Positions 1-7,130 of a stretch of 64,000 nucleotides of DNA are shown one piece after another (position 1 is the stretch's first letter; every line of letters begins with the position of its first letter). The notes beneath the pieces were generated by a model. That model was not told the origin of the DNA, did no database searches, and saw only the letters and a list, made by a program, of their open reading frames with translations. A program made the translations under genes and the position numbers. Source of the stretch: JAFGOG01 sp034429215 (lineage in GTDB: Bacteria; Chloroflexota; Anaerolineae; JAAYZQ01); contig DAOUGI010000019.1 of assembly GCA_034429215.1 (NCBI GenBank), positions 85,572-149,571 of the forward strand, written 5' to 3'.

Positions 1-1
1 C

Positions 2-1000
2 CAGGTGCGGATCGAGGACGGCCGGGTGGAGATCACCCTGGCCTTGACGACGCTGGCCTGTCCGCTCAAGGACCAGATCGTGGGCGATGTCAAAGCAGCG
101 GTTGGCGCGTTGGGGGCCGTTGAGGATGTGGTCGTCGAGCTGACGGAGATGACCGACGAGGAAAAGCGCCGCATCGGCATCGGTGTGCCCGAAAGTGGAG
201 CAGTCGAACACCTGAACGTCATTCGCCGCGTGATCGCAGTGATGAGCGGCAAGGGCGGTGTGGGCAAGTCGCTGGTCAGCGGCCTGCTGGCCATGGCTCT
301 GCGCCAGGCAGGGCACCAGGTGGGCATCCTGGACGCCGACATCACCGGGCCGAGCATCCCCAAGATGTTCTTTCCTGATGGGGCGCAATTGGGCATGAGC
401 CCTCTGGGCCCCATGCCGCCCAAGAGCAAGACCGGCATCCAGGTAATGTCGATCAACCTGCTGCTGGAGCAAGAGGATCAGGCTGTCATCTGGCGCGGGC
501 CACTGATCAGCGGGGCGATCAAGCAGTTCTGGGGCGATATCTTTTGGGGGACGCTGGACTATCTCGTCGTGGACCTGCCGCCCGGCACGTCGGACGCCTC
601 GCTGACGGTGATGCAGTCCCTGCCCATGTCGGGCATCGTGCTGGTCAGCTCGCCACAGGATCTGGCCGGCATGGTCGTGCGCAAGGCGGCCAATATGGCT
701 CGCCAGATGCAGACGCCGATCCTGGGGTTGATTGAAAACATGAGCTATTTCGAATGTCCCGACACGGGCAAACGCCATGACATCTTTGGCCCCAGCCACG
801 CCGAAGAGACGGCGCGCCGGATCGGTGTGCCTTTCCTGGGGCGGCTGCCCATCGACCCCGAGATCGCCCGGTTGTGTGATGCGGGACGGATCGAGGACTA
901 TGTGAGCCAGCTTTTTGTGCCCATTGCCCAGGACCTGGTCCAAAGGACGCCAGAGGCGCAGCGCTCGACCTTTATGCAGATGCATGCCGGCCGGCAATGA
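2..1000 (+). CDS. mrp: Mrp/ApbC-family Fe-S cluster carrier ATPase (5' end outside window)
   Basis: P-loop ATPase of the Mrp/NBP35 family, which carries and delivers iron-sulfur clusters in the cytosol. The reading frame is open to the window edge, so the start codon and the first part of the N-terminal MIP18/DUF59 domain are missing. The visible part begins with the end of that domain, including the family's T-L-x-C-P motif. Counting from the GTG at position 5, the deviant Walker A motif SGKGGVGKS is at about residues 81-89, followed by LDADITGPS and the DLPPGTSD loop. A C-x2-C cluster-binding pair is not obvious in the C-terminal part; a single ECPDTGKRH segment stands near its usual place. 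Downstream genes (NifX-like, NifU-like) support a metal-cluster role. Confidence 0.93.
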   Translation, partial: QVRIEDGRVEITLALTTLACPLKDQIVGDVKAAVGALGAVEDVVVELTEMTDEEKRRIGIGVPESGAVEHLNVIRRVIAVMSGKGGVGKSLVSGLLAMALRQAGHQVGILDADITGPSIPKMFFPDGAQLGMSPLGPMPPKSKTGIQVMSINLLLEQEDQAVIWRGPLISGAIKQFWGDIFWGTLDYLVVDLPPGTSDASLTVMQSLPMSGIVLVSSPQDLAGMVVRKAANMARQMQTPILGLIENMSYFECPDTGKRHDIFGPSHAEETARRIGVPFLGRLPIDPEIARLCDAGRIEDYVSQLFVPIAQDLVQRTPEAQRSTFMQMHAGRQ

Positions 1001-1062
1001 GCAAAAGATAAAAGAGAATTTCAAATCTGTACGACAATCACAAATCTAAGGAGGGGTGAGCA

Positions 1063-1374
1063 ATGCCGGAGTTTGCCAATCCTTTCAGTGGAAAGGTGCC
1101 GGATCGGAAGCTGACCGACGAAGAACTGATCCGGGCGATCCGTTTGAACCTGGCCGCAGAGCACGAAGCCATACATCTCTACATGGCTCATGCCGAGGCC
1201 ACCGACCATCCCCTGGCCAGGAAGGTGTTGATCGACATCGCCAACGAAGAGCGGGTCCACGCCGGTGAGTTCGAGCGACTACTGGAAATCCTGACCGGTG
1301 ACGAGGACCGCTGGCTGGCCGAGGGTCGAGAGGAAGTGGATGAGATGGCCGCCGAGATGGCCAAATCCGGATAA
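1063..1374 (+). CDS. Small ferritin-like protein, encapsulated-ferritin type
   Basis: A 103-residue half-ferritin. The segment AAEHEAIHLYMAHAE followed by ANEERVHAGEF gives the E...Y and EE-x2-H pattern of two-helix ferritin-like proteins that dimerise to build a ferroxidase centre. Length and pattern match the EncFtn group, which is normally cargo of encapsulin nanocompartments or fused to the encapsulin shell protein. No encapsulin shell gene is in this window, so the partner may lie elsewhere or the protein may work alone. A strong ribosome site (AAGGAGGGG) ends about 7 nt before the ATG. It sits between mrp and a NifX-like gene, consistent with iron handling. A rubrerythrin-like role is the alternative. 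Confidence 0.8.
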   Translation: MPEFANPFSGKVPDRKLTDEELIRAIRLNLAAEHEAIHLYMAHAEATDHPLARKVLIDIANEERVHAGEFERLLEILTGDEDRWLAEGREEVDEMAAEMAKSG

Positions 1375-1420
1375 GTAGATCGCACGTCGAACCCGATACG
1401 AAAAGGAAAGGATTTCACAA

Positions 1421-2017
1421 ATGAGGATCGTAGTTTCTGCACAAGGCGAGAACCTGGACGCACCTGCCAGTCCGGTCTTTGGCCGCTGTCCGATCTATAT
1501 CTTTGTCGACAGCGAGACGATGCAGTTCGAGGCAGTGCCCAACCCGGCGATGAACCAGGGCGGAGGCGCCGGCATCCAGGCCGCGCAATTCGTGGTGGAG
1601 CGCGGCGCCCAGGCGGTGCTCACCGGCAACCTGGGGCCGAACGCCTTCGACGTCCTGGCGGCAGCTGGTATCCCCGGCTACCTGGTTCCAGAAGGCACCG
1701 TCCGCCAGGCAGTGGAAGCATTCAAGGCAGGCCGGGTCCAGTCGATGGGCGGTGCCAACGTCGCCGCCCATGCCGGCATGGGCGGCGGAGCCGGCTTGGG
1801 TGCAGGCCAAGGCATGGGGCGGGGCATGGGCCGGGGCATGGGGCGGGGCATGGGCCGGGGCATGGGCGGTGGATTCCAGCCGGCGACGCCCGCTCAAGCG
1901 GCGTCAGAGATCCCACCCGAATCGGAGCTGGCACAGCTTCACGAGGAGCTGAAAAGCCTGCGCCAGAAGTTGGCCGAGGCGATGGACCGGATCGACCAAC
2001 TGGAAAAGGAAGGGTAA
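1421..2017 (+). CDS. NifX/NifB-like dinitrogenase Fe-Mo cofactor family protein with Gly-Met repeats
   Basis: The first 110 residues are a dinitrogenase iron-molybdenum cofactor biosynthesis domain (NifX/NafY/MTH1175 group), recognisable from the start RIVVSAQGE, the SPVFGRCP segment and the GGGAGIQAAQFVVERGAQAVLTG-like core. Residues about 125-155 are a low-complexity run of GMGR units, and residues about 163-198 are a charged helical segment likely to form a coiled coil. In methanogens and anaerobes such proteins occur with Mrp-type ATPases without nitrogenase; no nif structural genes are visible here. The methionine-rich repeat could bind soft metals, but that is inference. Ribosome site AAGGAAAGG precedes the ATG. 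The stop is 3 nt from the next ATG. Confidence 0.85.
   Translation: MRIVVSAQGENLDAPASPVFGRCPIYIFVDSETMQFEAVPNPAMNQGGGAGIQAAQFVVERGAQAVLTGNLGPNAFDVLAAAGIPGYLVPEGTVRQAVEAFKAGRVQSMGGANVAAHAGMGGGAGLGAGQGMGRGMGRGMGRGMGRGMGGGFQPATPAQAASEIPPESELAQLHEELKSLRQKLAEAMDRIDQLEKEG
1811..1869 (+). repeat. 12-nt tandem repeat GGGGCATGGGSC coding GMGR units
   Basis: About five near-perfect copies of a 12-nt unit, GGGGCATGGG(G/C)C, encode the alternating glycine, methionine and arginine stretch of the NifX-like protein. The repeat keeps frame because its unit is a multiple of three. Copy number is likely to vary between strains by replication slippage. Confidence 0.85.
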
Positions 2018-2020
2018 GCC

Positions 2021-2239
2021 ATGGGTAAAGGAAGAGGTGGAGGACAGGGACAGGGTGGCGGCCGTGGCGGGGGTCGTGGCCAGGGCCGAGGACCGGGGCG
2101 CATGGGCGGAGGACAAGCCGCCGGACCGGGCGGCTACTGTGTCTGCCCCAGTTGCGGGCACAAGGTGCCACACCAGATTGGGCAGCCTTGTTACGACGTC
2201 AAGTGTCCCAAGTGCGGCACGGCCATGACGCGCGAGTAA
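2021..2239 (+). CDS. Small Gly/Arg-rich zinc-ribbon protein
   Basis: A 72-residue basic protein. The first 40 residues are almost entirely glycine, arginine and glutamine. The last 35 carry four cysteines in two C-x2-C knuckles (CPSCG and CPKCG) about 18 residues apart, the layout of a zinc ribbon or small rubredoxin-like fold. The two are separated by HKVPHQIGQPCYDVK, which has an additional Cys. The ATG follows the preceding stop by 3 nt with GGAAGGG in place as ribosome site, so it is translated with the NifX-like gene. I do not recognise a named function. Context suggests metal or Fe-S handling. Confidence 0.75.
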   Translation: MGKGRGGGQGQGGGRGGGRGQGRGPGRMGGGQAAGPGGYCVCPSCGHKVPHQIGQPCYDVKCPKCGTAMTRE

Positions 2240-2321
2240 ACGCGCCGGAATAACCACAACCTATAGTACGACAGGAAGCTGCGCTCGGCCTGTACTGGCC
2301 AGGCGCCGGCCAGAGGTTGAC

Positions 2322-2780
2322 ATGACCGAGCAAACAGAGACAAGTGACTTTGACCGTTTCGTAGCCGCCCTGCAGGAGGTGATCCTCGAGCGTGAGCAGG
2401 CCATGTTTTCGGCCAAGATTCTCGCCGAGGCCCGCCAGCCCCAGAACATGGGCGTTATGGACGATTTTAATGGTTATGGGCTGGTGCAGGGCCCGTGCGG
2501 CGACACTATGGAGATCTTTTTGCGTCTGGATGGTGAGCGGATCGAACAGGCCAGCTTCATGACTGATGGCTGCGGGCCGACGGTGGCCTGCGGCAGTATG
2601 TTGACCAGGACAGTGCAAGGCAAGAGCCTGGCAGAGGCCGCCGCCATCGAAGCAGCAGAGGTGATCATTGCCCTCGACGGCTTGCCGCCCGAGCACATAC
2701 ACTGCGCCACACTGGCGGTGAATACCTTGCGCGAGGCGATAGTCGATTGCCAGCCGGAAGGCGGTGGGAGGAGCGAGTAG
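2322..2780 (+). CDS. NifU/IscU-like iron-sulfur cluster scaffold protein
   Basis: A 152-residue protein of the NifU N-terminal/IscU family, which assembles [2Fe-2S] clusters for transfer to apoproteins. The three expected cluster cysteines are present in order: PCGDTMEIF, GCGPTVACGS and HCATLAVNTLREAI. An N-terminal extension of about 30 residues precedes the usual PQNMG start. No cysteine desulfurase gene is adjacent. It directly abuts the CDF transporter gene (stop TAG, then ATG with no gap), so the two are translationally coupled. With Mrp and NifX-like neighbours, this is a coherent cluster-assembly operon. Confidence 0.88.
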   Translation: MTEQTETSDFDRFVAALQEVILEREQAMFSAKILAEARQPQNMGVMDDFNGYGLVQGPCGDTMEIFLRLDGERIEQASFMTDGCGPTVACGSMLTRTVQGKSLAEAAAIEAAEVIIALDGLPPEHIHCATLAVNTLREAIVDCQPEGGGRSE

Positions 2781-3992
2781 ATGGTCTCTCCTGGGTCTGA
2801 GCGGCGAGCTACACACCGGGCCACGCAGGTTGCCTGGGCATCGATCGCCGTCAACATCCTCCTCAGCCTGCTGAACCTGGCCATCGCCGCTGCTTCGGGC
2901 AGCCTGGCCGTGGCAGCCGAGATGGTCCACAACCTGGTGGACCTGGTTGCCTCCGTAGCCGTACTGGCCGGGGTCAAGATCTCGGAGCGGGAGAGCCGCG
3001 CCTTTCCCTACGGGCTCTACAAAGTGGAGAACGTAGTGGCCGTCTGCGTGGCCATCCTAATCTTTTTCACCGGCTACGAGATTGCCCGGGAAGCGTTGCG
3101 CGGCGAGGGGGGAGCCGCTACGGTCAACGGCTGGATGCTGGCCGGCGTGGCCCTGTCGGCGCTCATCCCGCTGGCTTTCAGCCGCTACGAGATGCGTGTG
3201 GGCCGGGAGATCAACTCGCCCAGCCTGATGGCCGATGCCCAGGAGTATCGCGCTCACATCTTTTCGTCAGGCGTGGTATTCCTGGCGCTGATCGGCCACA
3301 TGGTAGGCTTTCCACTAGACCGCTACGCAGCGCTCGTCATCGTGGTGCTCATCGCTAAAACCGGCTGGGAGCTGCTGGCCGACGGCATGCGGGTGCTGTT
3401 GGACGCCTCGCTCGACGTCGAGACCTTGAATCAGGTGCGGGCGATCGTCCAGGCCGATCCGGCGGTCACCGAGATCCGGTCGCTGGCCGGGCGCAACGCC
3501 GGGCGTTACCGTTTCCTGGAGGCTGACGTGGCGCTGCGGGTGGACAACCTGGACAAGGCTCACGGAGTCAGCCGACGCATCGAAGAGGCCATCCGCACCC
3601 AGGTGCCCCACGTGGAGAGGGTGCTGATCCACTACGAGCCGCAGGTGCGCACCCACGTGCGCTATGCCGTGCCCCTGGCCGATCCATCTGGCGCGGTCAG
3701 CCAGCACTTTGGCGAGGCGCCCTACTTTGCCCTGGTCACGGTGCGTGTTTCCGACGGCCAGGTGGAACGCCAGGAGGTGCTGCTCAACCCTCACGCCAGC
3801 GTGGAAAAGGCCAAGGGCATCCGCGTCGGCGAATGGCTGGTGGGCCACAAAGCCGACGTCGTGCTGCTGCGAGAAGACGTGCATGGCAAGGGGCCTGCTT
3901 ACGTGTTCGCCGACGCCGGAGTAGAGACGCGGCTGGCCGGGGCAATTACCTTGGTGGGGGTTCTCGCCGAACAGGCGGGAGAAGCCGGCTGA
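2781..3992 (+). CDS. Cation diffusion facilitator transporter fused to NifX-like domain
   Basis: A 403-residue fusion. Residues about 15-210 are the six-helix membrane domain of a CDF metal exporter, with the HNLVDLVAS and DAQEYRAHIFSS segments in the positions of the metal-site helices II and V (usual HxxxD motif). Residues about 210-290 are the cytoplasmic CDF dimerisation domain. Residues about 290-395 form a second NifX/dinitrogenase Fe-Mo cofactor domain, beginning VRYAVPLADPSGAVSQHFGEAPYF-like. Fusion to this domain suggests iron or another transition metal as cargo, sensed or buffered by the tail. It belongs to the preceding Fe-S operon. The helix V motif reads DAQEYRAH rather than the plain H-x3-D, so ion specificity cannot be named. 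Confidence 0.87.
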   Translation: MVSPGSERRATHRATQVAWASIAVNILLSLLNLAIAAASGSLAVAAEMVHNLVDLVASVAVLAGVKISERESRAFPYGLYKVENVVAVCVAILIFFTGYEIAREALRGEGGAATVNGWMLAGVALSALIPLAFSRYEMRVGREINSPSLMADAQEYRAHIFSSGVVFLALIGHMVGFPLDRYAALVIVVLIAKTGWELLADGMRVLLDASLDVETLNQVRAIVQADPAVTEIRSLAGRNAGRYRFLEADVALRVDNLDKAHGVSRRIEEAIRTQVPHVERVLIHYEPQVRTHVRYAVPLADPSGAVSQHFGEAPYFALVTVRVSDGQVERQEVLLNPHASVEKAKGIRVGEWLVGHKADVVLLREDVHGKGPAYVFADAGVETRLAGAITLVGVLAEQAGEAG

Positions 3993-4063
3993 GCAGAGTA
4001 GCGGCAGTTGCCGGCGCGACTGACCTGGGCGGCATCAAGAACACCAAGCAAAGGGGTTGAGCA

Positions 4064-4804
4064 ATGCTGCGTTTAGGGAGATCCATTCCTATCATAATAG
4101 TGATGGTGATCGTCGGCATGCTGAGCACAGGCTGCCAAGTACCCACAGCCCCGGCTCCAACGGCGACGCGCACACAGGTAGCCATGGGGTCCGCCGTTCC
4201 ACCGGCGGCCGTGACAAATATCGCCAGTCCGGTGGCGACGCATCCCCAGGATGTGCCGCCCAGCCACACTCCAACGCCGGAGCCAACCCAGACCGCGACG
4301 TTGACACCAATTCCTCCCACGACGACGCCAAGCCGCACTGCGCCGCCGTCGCCGAGTCCAACGCCAACGACGACCCCCGTTCCGTCCAAAACACCGCTGC
4401 CACCCACCGCCACGCGGGCGCCCACCGCCACCCGCACTCCCCCGCCACCCACAGCCACCCCGTCTCCGTACCGTTTCCTGCCGGCCGGTCCCGCCCAGCC
4501 TGATCCGTCAAACCCCTGCCCCGGCTGCCCCTATGCTCCAGCCTACATTGTCGGCCGTATCACGGATGCCGCAGGCAACCCTCTGACCGGCGTAAGGTTG
4601 GTCTGCTACAACGAGTGGCACCGCTACCCGGTCGTAGCCAGCAAGGCCGGCGGCGAGTACGACTTTGCCATCAACCAGACCAAAACCACCTGGTACGTCG
4701 TCGTGCTCGACCAAAACGACCAGCCGATCAGCCCTGAGGCGGCCGTTCACTTTGATCCGCACGAGACCTGCCGCTATATCCTCGACTGGCGCCGGGTGAA
4801 TTGA
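4064..4804 (+). CDS. Lipoprotein with Pro/Thr-rich stalk and carboxypeptidase-regulatory-like domain
   Basis: A 246-residue exported lipoprotein. The N terminus has a hydrophobic stretch ending in the lipobox LSTGC, with lipidated Cys24. Residues about 27-150 are a proline/threonine/alanine stalk (PTATRTP-type units), typical of extracellular linkers. The last 80 residues (AYIVGRITDAAGNPLTGVRLVCY) look like a small beta-sandwich of the carboxypeptidase regulatory-like/CNA-B type. The ribosome site AAAGGGG stands upstream of the ATG at 4064. I do not know the function; a cell-surface role is inferred. The next gene carries the same kind of domain. Confidence 0.75.
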   Translation: MLRLGRSIPIIIVMVIVGMLSTGCQVPTAPAPTATRTQVAMGSAVPPAAVTNIASPVATHPQDVPPSHTPTPEPTQTATLTPIPPTTTPSRTAPPSPSPTPTTTPVPSKTPLPPTATRAPTATRTPPPPTATPSPYRFLPAGPAQPDPSNPCPGCPYAPAYIVGRITDAAGNPLTGVRLVCYNEWHRYPVVASKAGGEYDFAINQTKTTWYVVVLDQNDQPISPEAAVHFDPHETCRYILDWRRVN

Positions 4805-4826
4805 GAAAGCTGAACCACCTGACCCC

Positions 4827-4855
4827 TTGTCTCCACTCAGCGGATGTGCTATAAT
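4827..4855 (+). promoter_or_regulatory. Extended -10 promoter for the membrane hydrolase
   Basis: TTGTCT at 4827-4832 and TATAAT at 4850-4855 with 17-bp spacing, plus TG at 4847-4848 just before the -10 (extended -10). This sits across the ATG at 4844, which therefore cannot be in the mRNA and is not the start codon of the downstream gene. Confidence 0.75.
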
Positions 4856-4969
4856 AAAAACAGAAGCAACGCCCTGCGATGTTCCGACCGAGGAGCGTCG
4901 AACCATCGCGCGCTACCGGGGCCGCGTCGCTGGCGCATAGCACGGGCTGGACGATTGGGGGAAAAGGCA

Positions 4970-6304
4970 TTGGTAACAAAAGAGAGAACGCCGGCGAGAC
5001 GGGCGAAAAAACACGTCTGGTGGCTCTTGTTCTTTGTGGCAGGGCTTCTGTTATTGGGTCTAACCTGGTTCGGCTACAGCGCCGATTCCAAGATCACCAG
5101 TCTGCGGAATATCGTGCACTACCGAGTCGTCAAGACAATGGGCGGACCGCAGGTGCGCACCGGCGAGCCGCCAGGCGCCATCGCCGGCACGATCCAGGAC
5201 CTCGAACGGAAGCCGGTCGCCGGCGCCCTGGTCCTGGTCGCTTCTCCCTTGGGTGATACCTACACTGCCACGAGCGGCGCTGACGGTAGGTACCGCATTG
5301 CCGGCCTGCCGCCGGGCCGCTACATACCGGTAGCCGGCAAGCGCGGCTACGACGACGCTCTGAATCAGACCTGTGCCGCCGGGCTATGCTACAAGCATGC
5401 CGTAACTGTACGGCCGGCCGCCGATACCGGAGGGATCGATCTCACGCTGGCCCAGACTGCGCTCCCAGAGATCCTTCCGGACGACTCGCTGGTGATCAGC
5501 CCTACGGTAGAGGTGGAAACATTCGCGCCGCTGCCTGGCAAGGCTCAGCGCACCCATTTCAGCTTTGAGCGGGCGGGCTTGAGAGTGAACGACTGTTGGC
5601 TCTACGAACCGGTCACTCAGGCACAGGGACATGGTCCCTTCCCGACACTACTCCTGGTATTGCCTGGGCCGGTCCTTGGCTGGGAGATCGTGTCGGTACC
5701 CTTTGCCGCCCAGGGGTTCAGCGTCCTGGCCTGCTACCCCCTGCGCGGCATAGACATTGACCAGGACGCTGCCGACCTGCTCACTGCGCTGGAGTATCTG
5801 CGCCAGAGGCGGCTCCCCTCCCACGCCGACCCGGAGCGGCTCGGCCTTGTCGGGGCCAGCTTTACCTCGCTGCACACCTATCGCCTGTTGGCACTGACCG
5901 ATCAGATGGACGTGACACTGGTATTGGGCGGCATGGCCGATGGTTTTGCCTTCCGCCACGATGTCGAGACAGGTACAGCCCAGGCACGTCCGCCCTTTGA
6001 CCAGGTGCTCATGGCCCTGGGCTTTCCGCACAGCTCGCCCGAGCTCTATTTCCGCTATTCGACCACCTTTCACTTGGAGGGACTGCCTCCTGTGTGCTTA
6101 CTCCACGGAAAGGAAGACGAGCTGTCCCCCTTCTCCCAGAGCGTGAAACTGGCTGACGAGATGGCCCGGCAGGGGATACCTCACGAGTTCCACGCTTATG
6201 AGGGCCTGTCCCACTATTTCTCCACCAGCGCCGACAGCGCCACGACGCAGCAGATGTTCCAGGACTCGCTGGATTGCCTGGGCCGATGGTTGGAGGGCAA
6301 GTAG
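4970..6304 (+). CDS. Membrane-anchored alpha/beta hydrolase with carboxypeptidase-regulatory-like domain
   Basis: I place the start at TTG 4970, behind the ribosome-site-like GGGGGAAAAGG. The frame is open back to ATG 4844, but that codon lies inside the promoter. The 444-residue product has one N-terminal membrane helix (VWWLLFFVAGLLLLGLTWFG), then a carboxypeptidase regulatory-like domain (AGTIQDLERKPVAGALVLV through GRYRIAGLPPGRY), then an alpha/beta hydrolase domain resembling dienelactone hydrolase. The nucleophile elbow is GLVGASFTS and the likely catalytic His is in GLSHYFS near the C terminus, with DELSPF supplying the acid region. It is probably an ester or peptide hydrolase facing the outside. 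The substrate is unknown. Confidence 0.75.
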   Translation: MVTKERTPARRAKKHVWWLLFFVAGLLLLGLTWFGYSADSKITSLRNIVHYRVVKTMGGPQVRTGEPPGAIAGTIQDLERKPVAGALVLVASPLGDTYTATSGADGRYRIAGLPPGRYIPVAGKRGYDDALNQTCAAGLCYKHAVTVRPAADTGGIDLTLAQTALPEILPDDSLVISPTVEVETFAPLPGKAQRTHFSFERAGLRVNDCWLYEPVTQAQGHGPFPTLLLVLPGPVLGWEIVSVPFAAQGFSVLACYPLRGIDIDQDAADLLTALEYLRQRRLPSHADPERLGLVGASFTSLHTYRLLALTDQMDVTLVLGGMADGFAFRHDVETGTAQARPPFDQVLMALGFPHSSPELYFRYSTTFHLEGLPPVCLLHGKEDELSPFSQSVKLADEMARQGIPHEFHAYEGLSHYFSTSADSATTQQMFQDSLDCLGRWLEGK

Positions 6305-6492
6305 CAGGCCTGGCTGAAGAGCGCTGCGAAGAAACTTTCGAGCGACAAGAGCTGCCCAGAGAGCAGGTACTGAGCGCGAAACATGGCCGCGACGGCACGG
6401 ACAACCAGATGGCTAGATACTTCTGCTGAGATTAGCATAGCCAAATTGGGTATAGGATGGGGCATTTGGAGAGGGCTGAACAATTCCCGGAT

Positions 6493-6521
6493 TTGACAGC
6501 CCTGACCGGCTATGTTATACT
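6493..6521 (+). promoter_or_regulatory. Consensus promoter for structured RNA/operon leader
   Basis: TTGACA at 6493-6498, 17-bp spacer, TATACT at 6516-6521 with TG at 6513-6514 (extended -10). It is the best sigma-70 type match in the window. Predicted transcription start is near 6528, about 190 nt ahead of the DRTGG gene at 6720. Confidence 0.85.
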
Positions 6522-6527
6522 TTTTTG

Positions 6528-6657
6528 CAGACTAGACTGATTGCACTAGAGATAGGACGATGCGAACTCGCCGTGGATTCGCAGCAAGAAGGGACGATTG
6601 TCCCTGTACAAGTTGGCACAGGGATGAATCCCCAGCCCGGCCGGTTGGGGTTTTTTT
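6528..6657 (+). ncRNA. Candidate structured RNA or attenuator leader
   Basis: A region of about 130 nt bounded by a consensus promoter and an intrinsic terminator. It holds TGCGAA/TTCGCA (6561-6566 with 6578-6583), GGGAC/GTCCC (6591-6595 with 6600-6604) and TCCCTGT/ACAGGGA (6601-6607 with 6618-6624). The last two share bases and so exclude each other, as expected of a switch. Either a free small RNA or a cis-acting leader that controls readthrough into the formate dehydrogenase operon would fit. I do not recognise a known riboswitch class. Confidence 0.55.
6630..6657 (+). terminator. Intrinsic terminator upstream of the DRTGG/formate dehydrogenase operon
   Basis: CCCCA at 6630-6634 pairs with TGGGG at 6646-6650. 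Inside this, a G-T pair and CC/GG extend the stem to 8 bp around a 5-nt loop, followed at once by seven T residues (6651-6657). It lies between the promoter and the first gene, so it either ends a small RNA or works as an attenuator. Confidence 0.85.
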
Positions 6658-6719
6658 GTGTGTATCCTCATCTTGGCATGCGTAAGTCACGCCTCGATTC
6701 GCCCTGGCAGGAGTAGCAG

Positions 6720-7130
6720 ATGGATCTAAAGACTGTCCTTGAAGTGATTGAAGGCGAAGTGTTTTCCCCGCTACCGGGGCTGTCCCCGGCCGCGGATGTG
6801 GATCTATCCAAACTAGAGTTCAGATTTGGAGGCGCCGCCGATCTGATGAGCGACACACTGGCTTATGCACCTCCCGACTCGTTGCTTTTGACCGGCTTAA
6901 CACACCCCCAGGTAGTGCGCACGGCCGAGATAGCCGGCATCCTGGCGCTCGTGTTCGTACGGGGCAAACGCCCGCCGTCAGAGACGGTGGCCCTGGCCGC
7001 GGAGGTCGGTATTCCTCTGCTGGGCACACGCTACAAATTGTACGAGGCGTGCGGGCGACTATATGCTGCGGGTCTGCCCGGCTCGGGGTTTCCTGATCTG
7101 CTCTCTACGCCAGGCGGGATGGACAAGTGA
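6720..7130 (+). CDS. DRTGG-domain-like protein (HPr kinase N-terminal-like)
   Basis: A 136-residue soluble protein without catalytic motifs. The core LLLTGLTHPQVVRTAEIAG through GIPLLGTRYKLYEACGRLY resembles the DRTGG/HPr-kinase-associated ligand-binding fold annotated in databases as serine kinase of the HPr protein, without its P-loop kinase part. Such proteins stand in front of NuoE/F-type hydrogenase and formate dehydrogenase genes in many anaerobes. It overlaps the next gene by 4 nt (GTGA). A regulatory or redox-sensing role for the enzyme complex is inferred. It is a distant relative of the protein at 8083-8421. Confidence 0.65.
   Translation: MDLKTVLEVIEGEVFSPLPGLSPAADVDLSKLEFRFGGAADLMSDTLAYAPPDSLLLTGLTHPQVVRTAEIAGILALVFVRGKRPPSETVALAAEVGIPLLGTRYKLYEACGRLYAAGLPGSGFPDLLSTPGGMDK

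Noticed and set aside
1811..1869. Tandem repeat as part of a CRISPR-like array.
   Set aside because: Units are 12 nt with no spacers and lie in a coding frame.
4844..4846. ATG at 4844 as start of the membrane hydrolase.
   Set aside because: It overlaps an extended -10 promoter and codes 42 residues without a family match; TTG 4970 has a ribosome site and leads straight into the membrane anchor.
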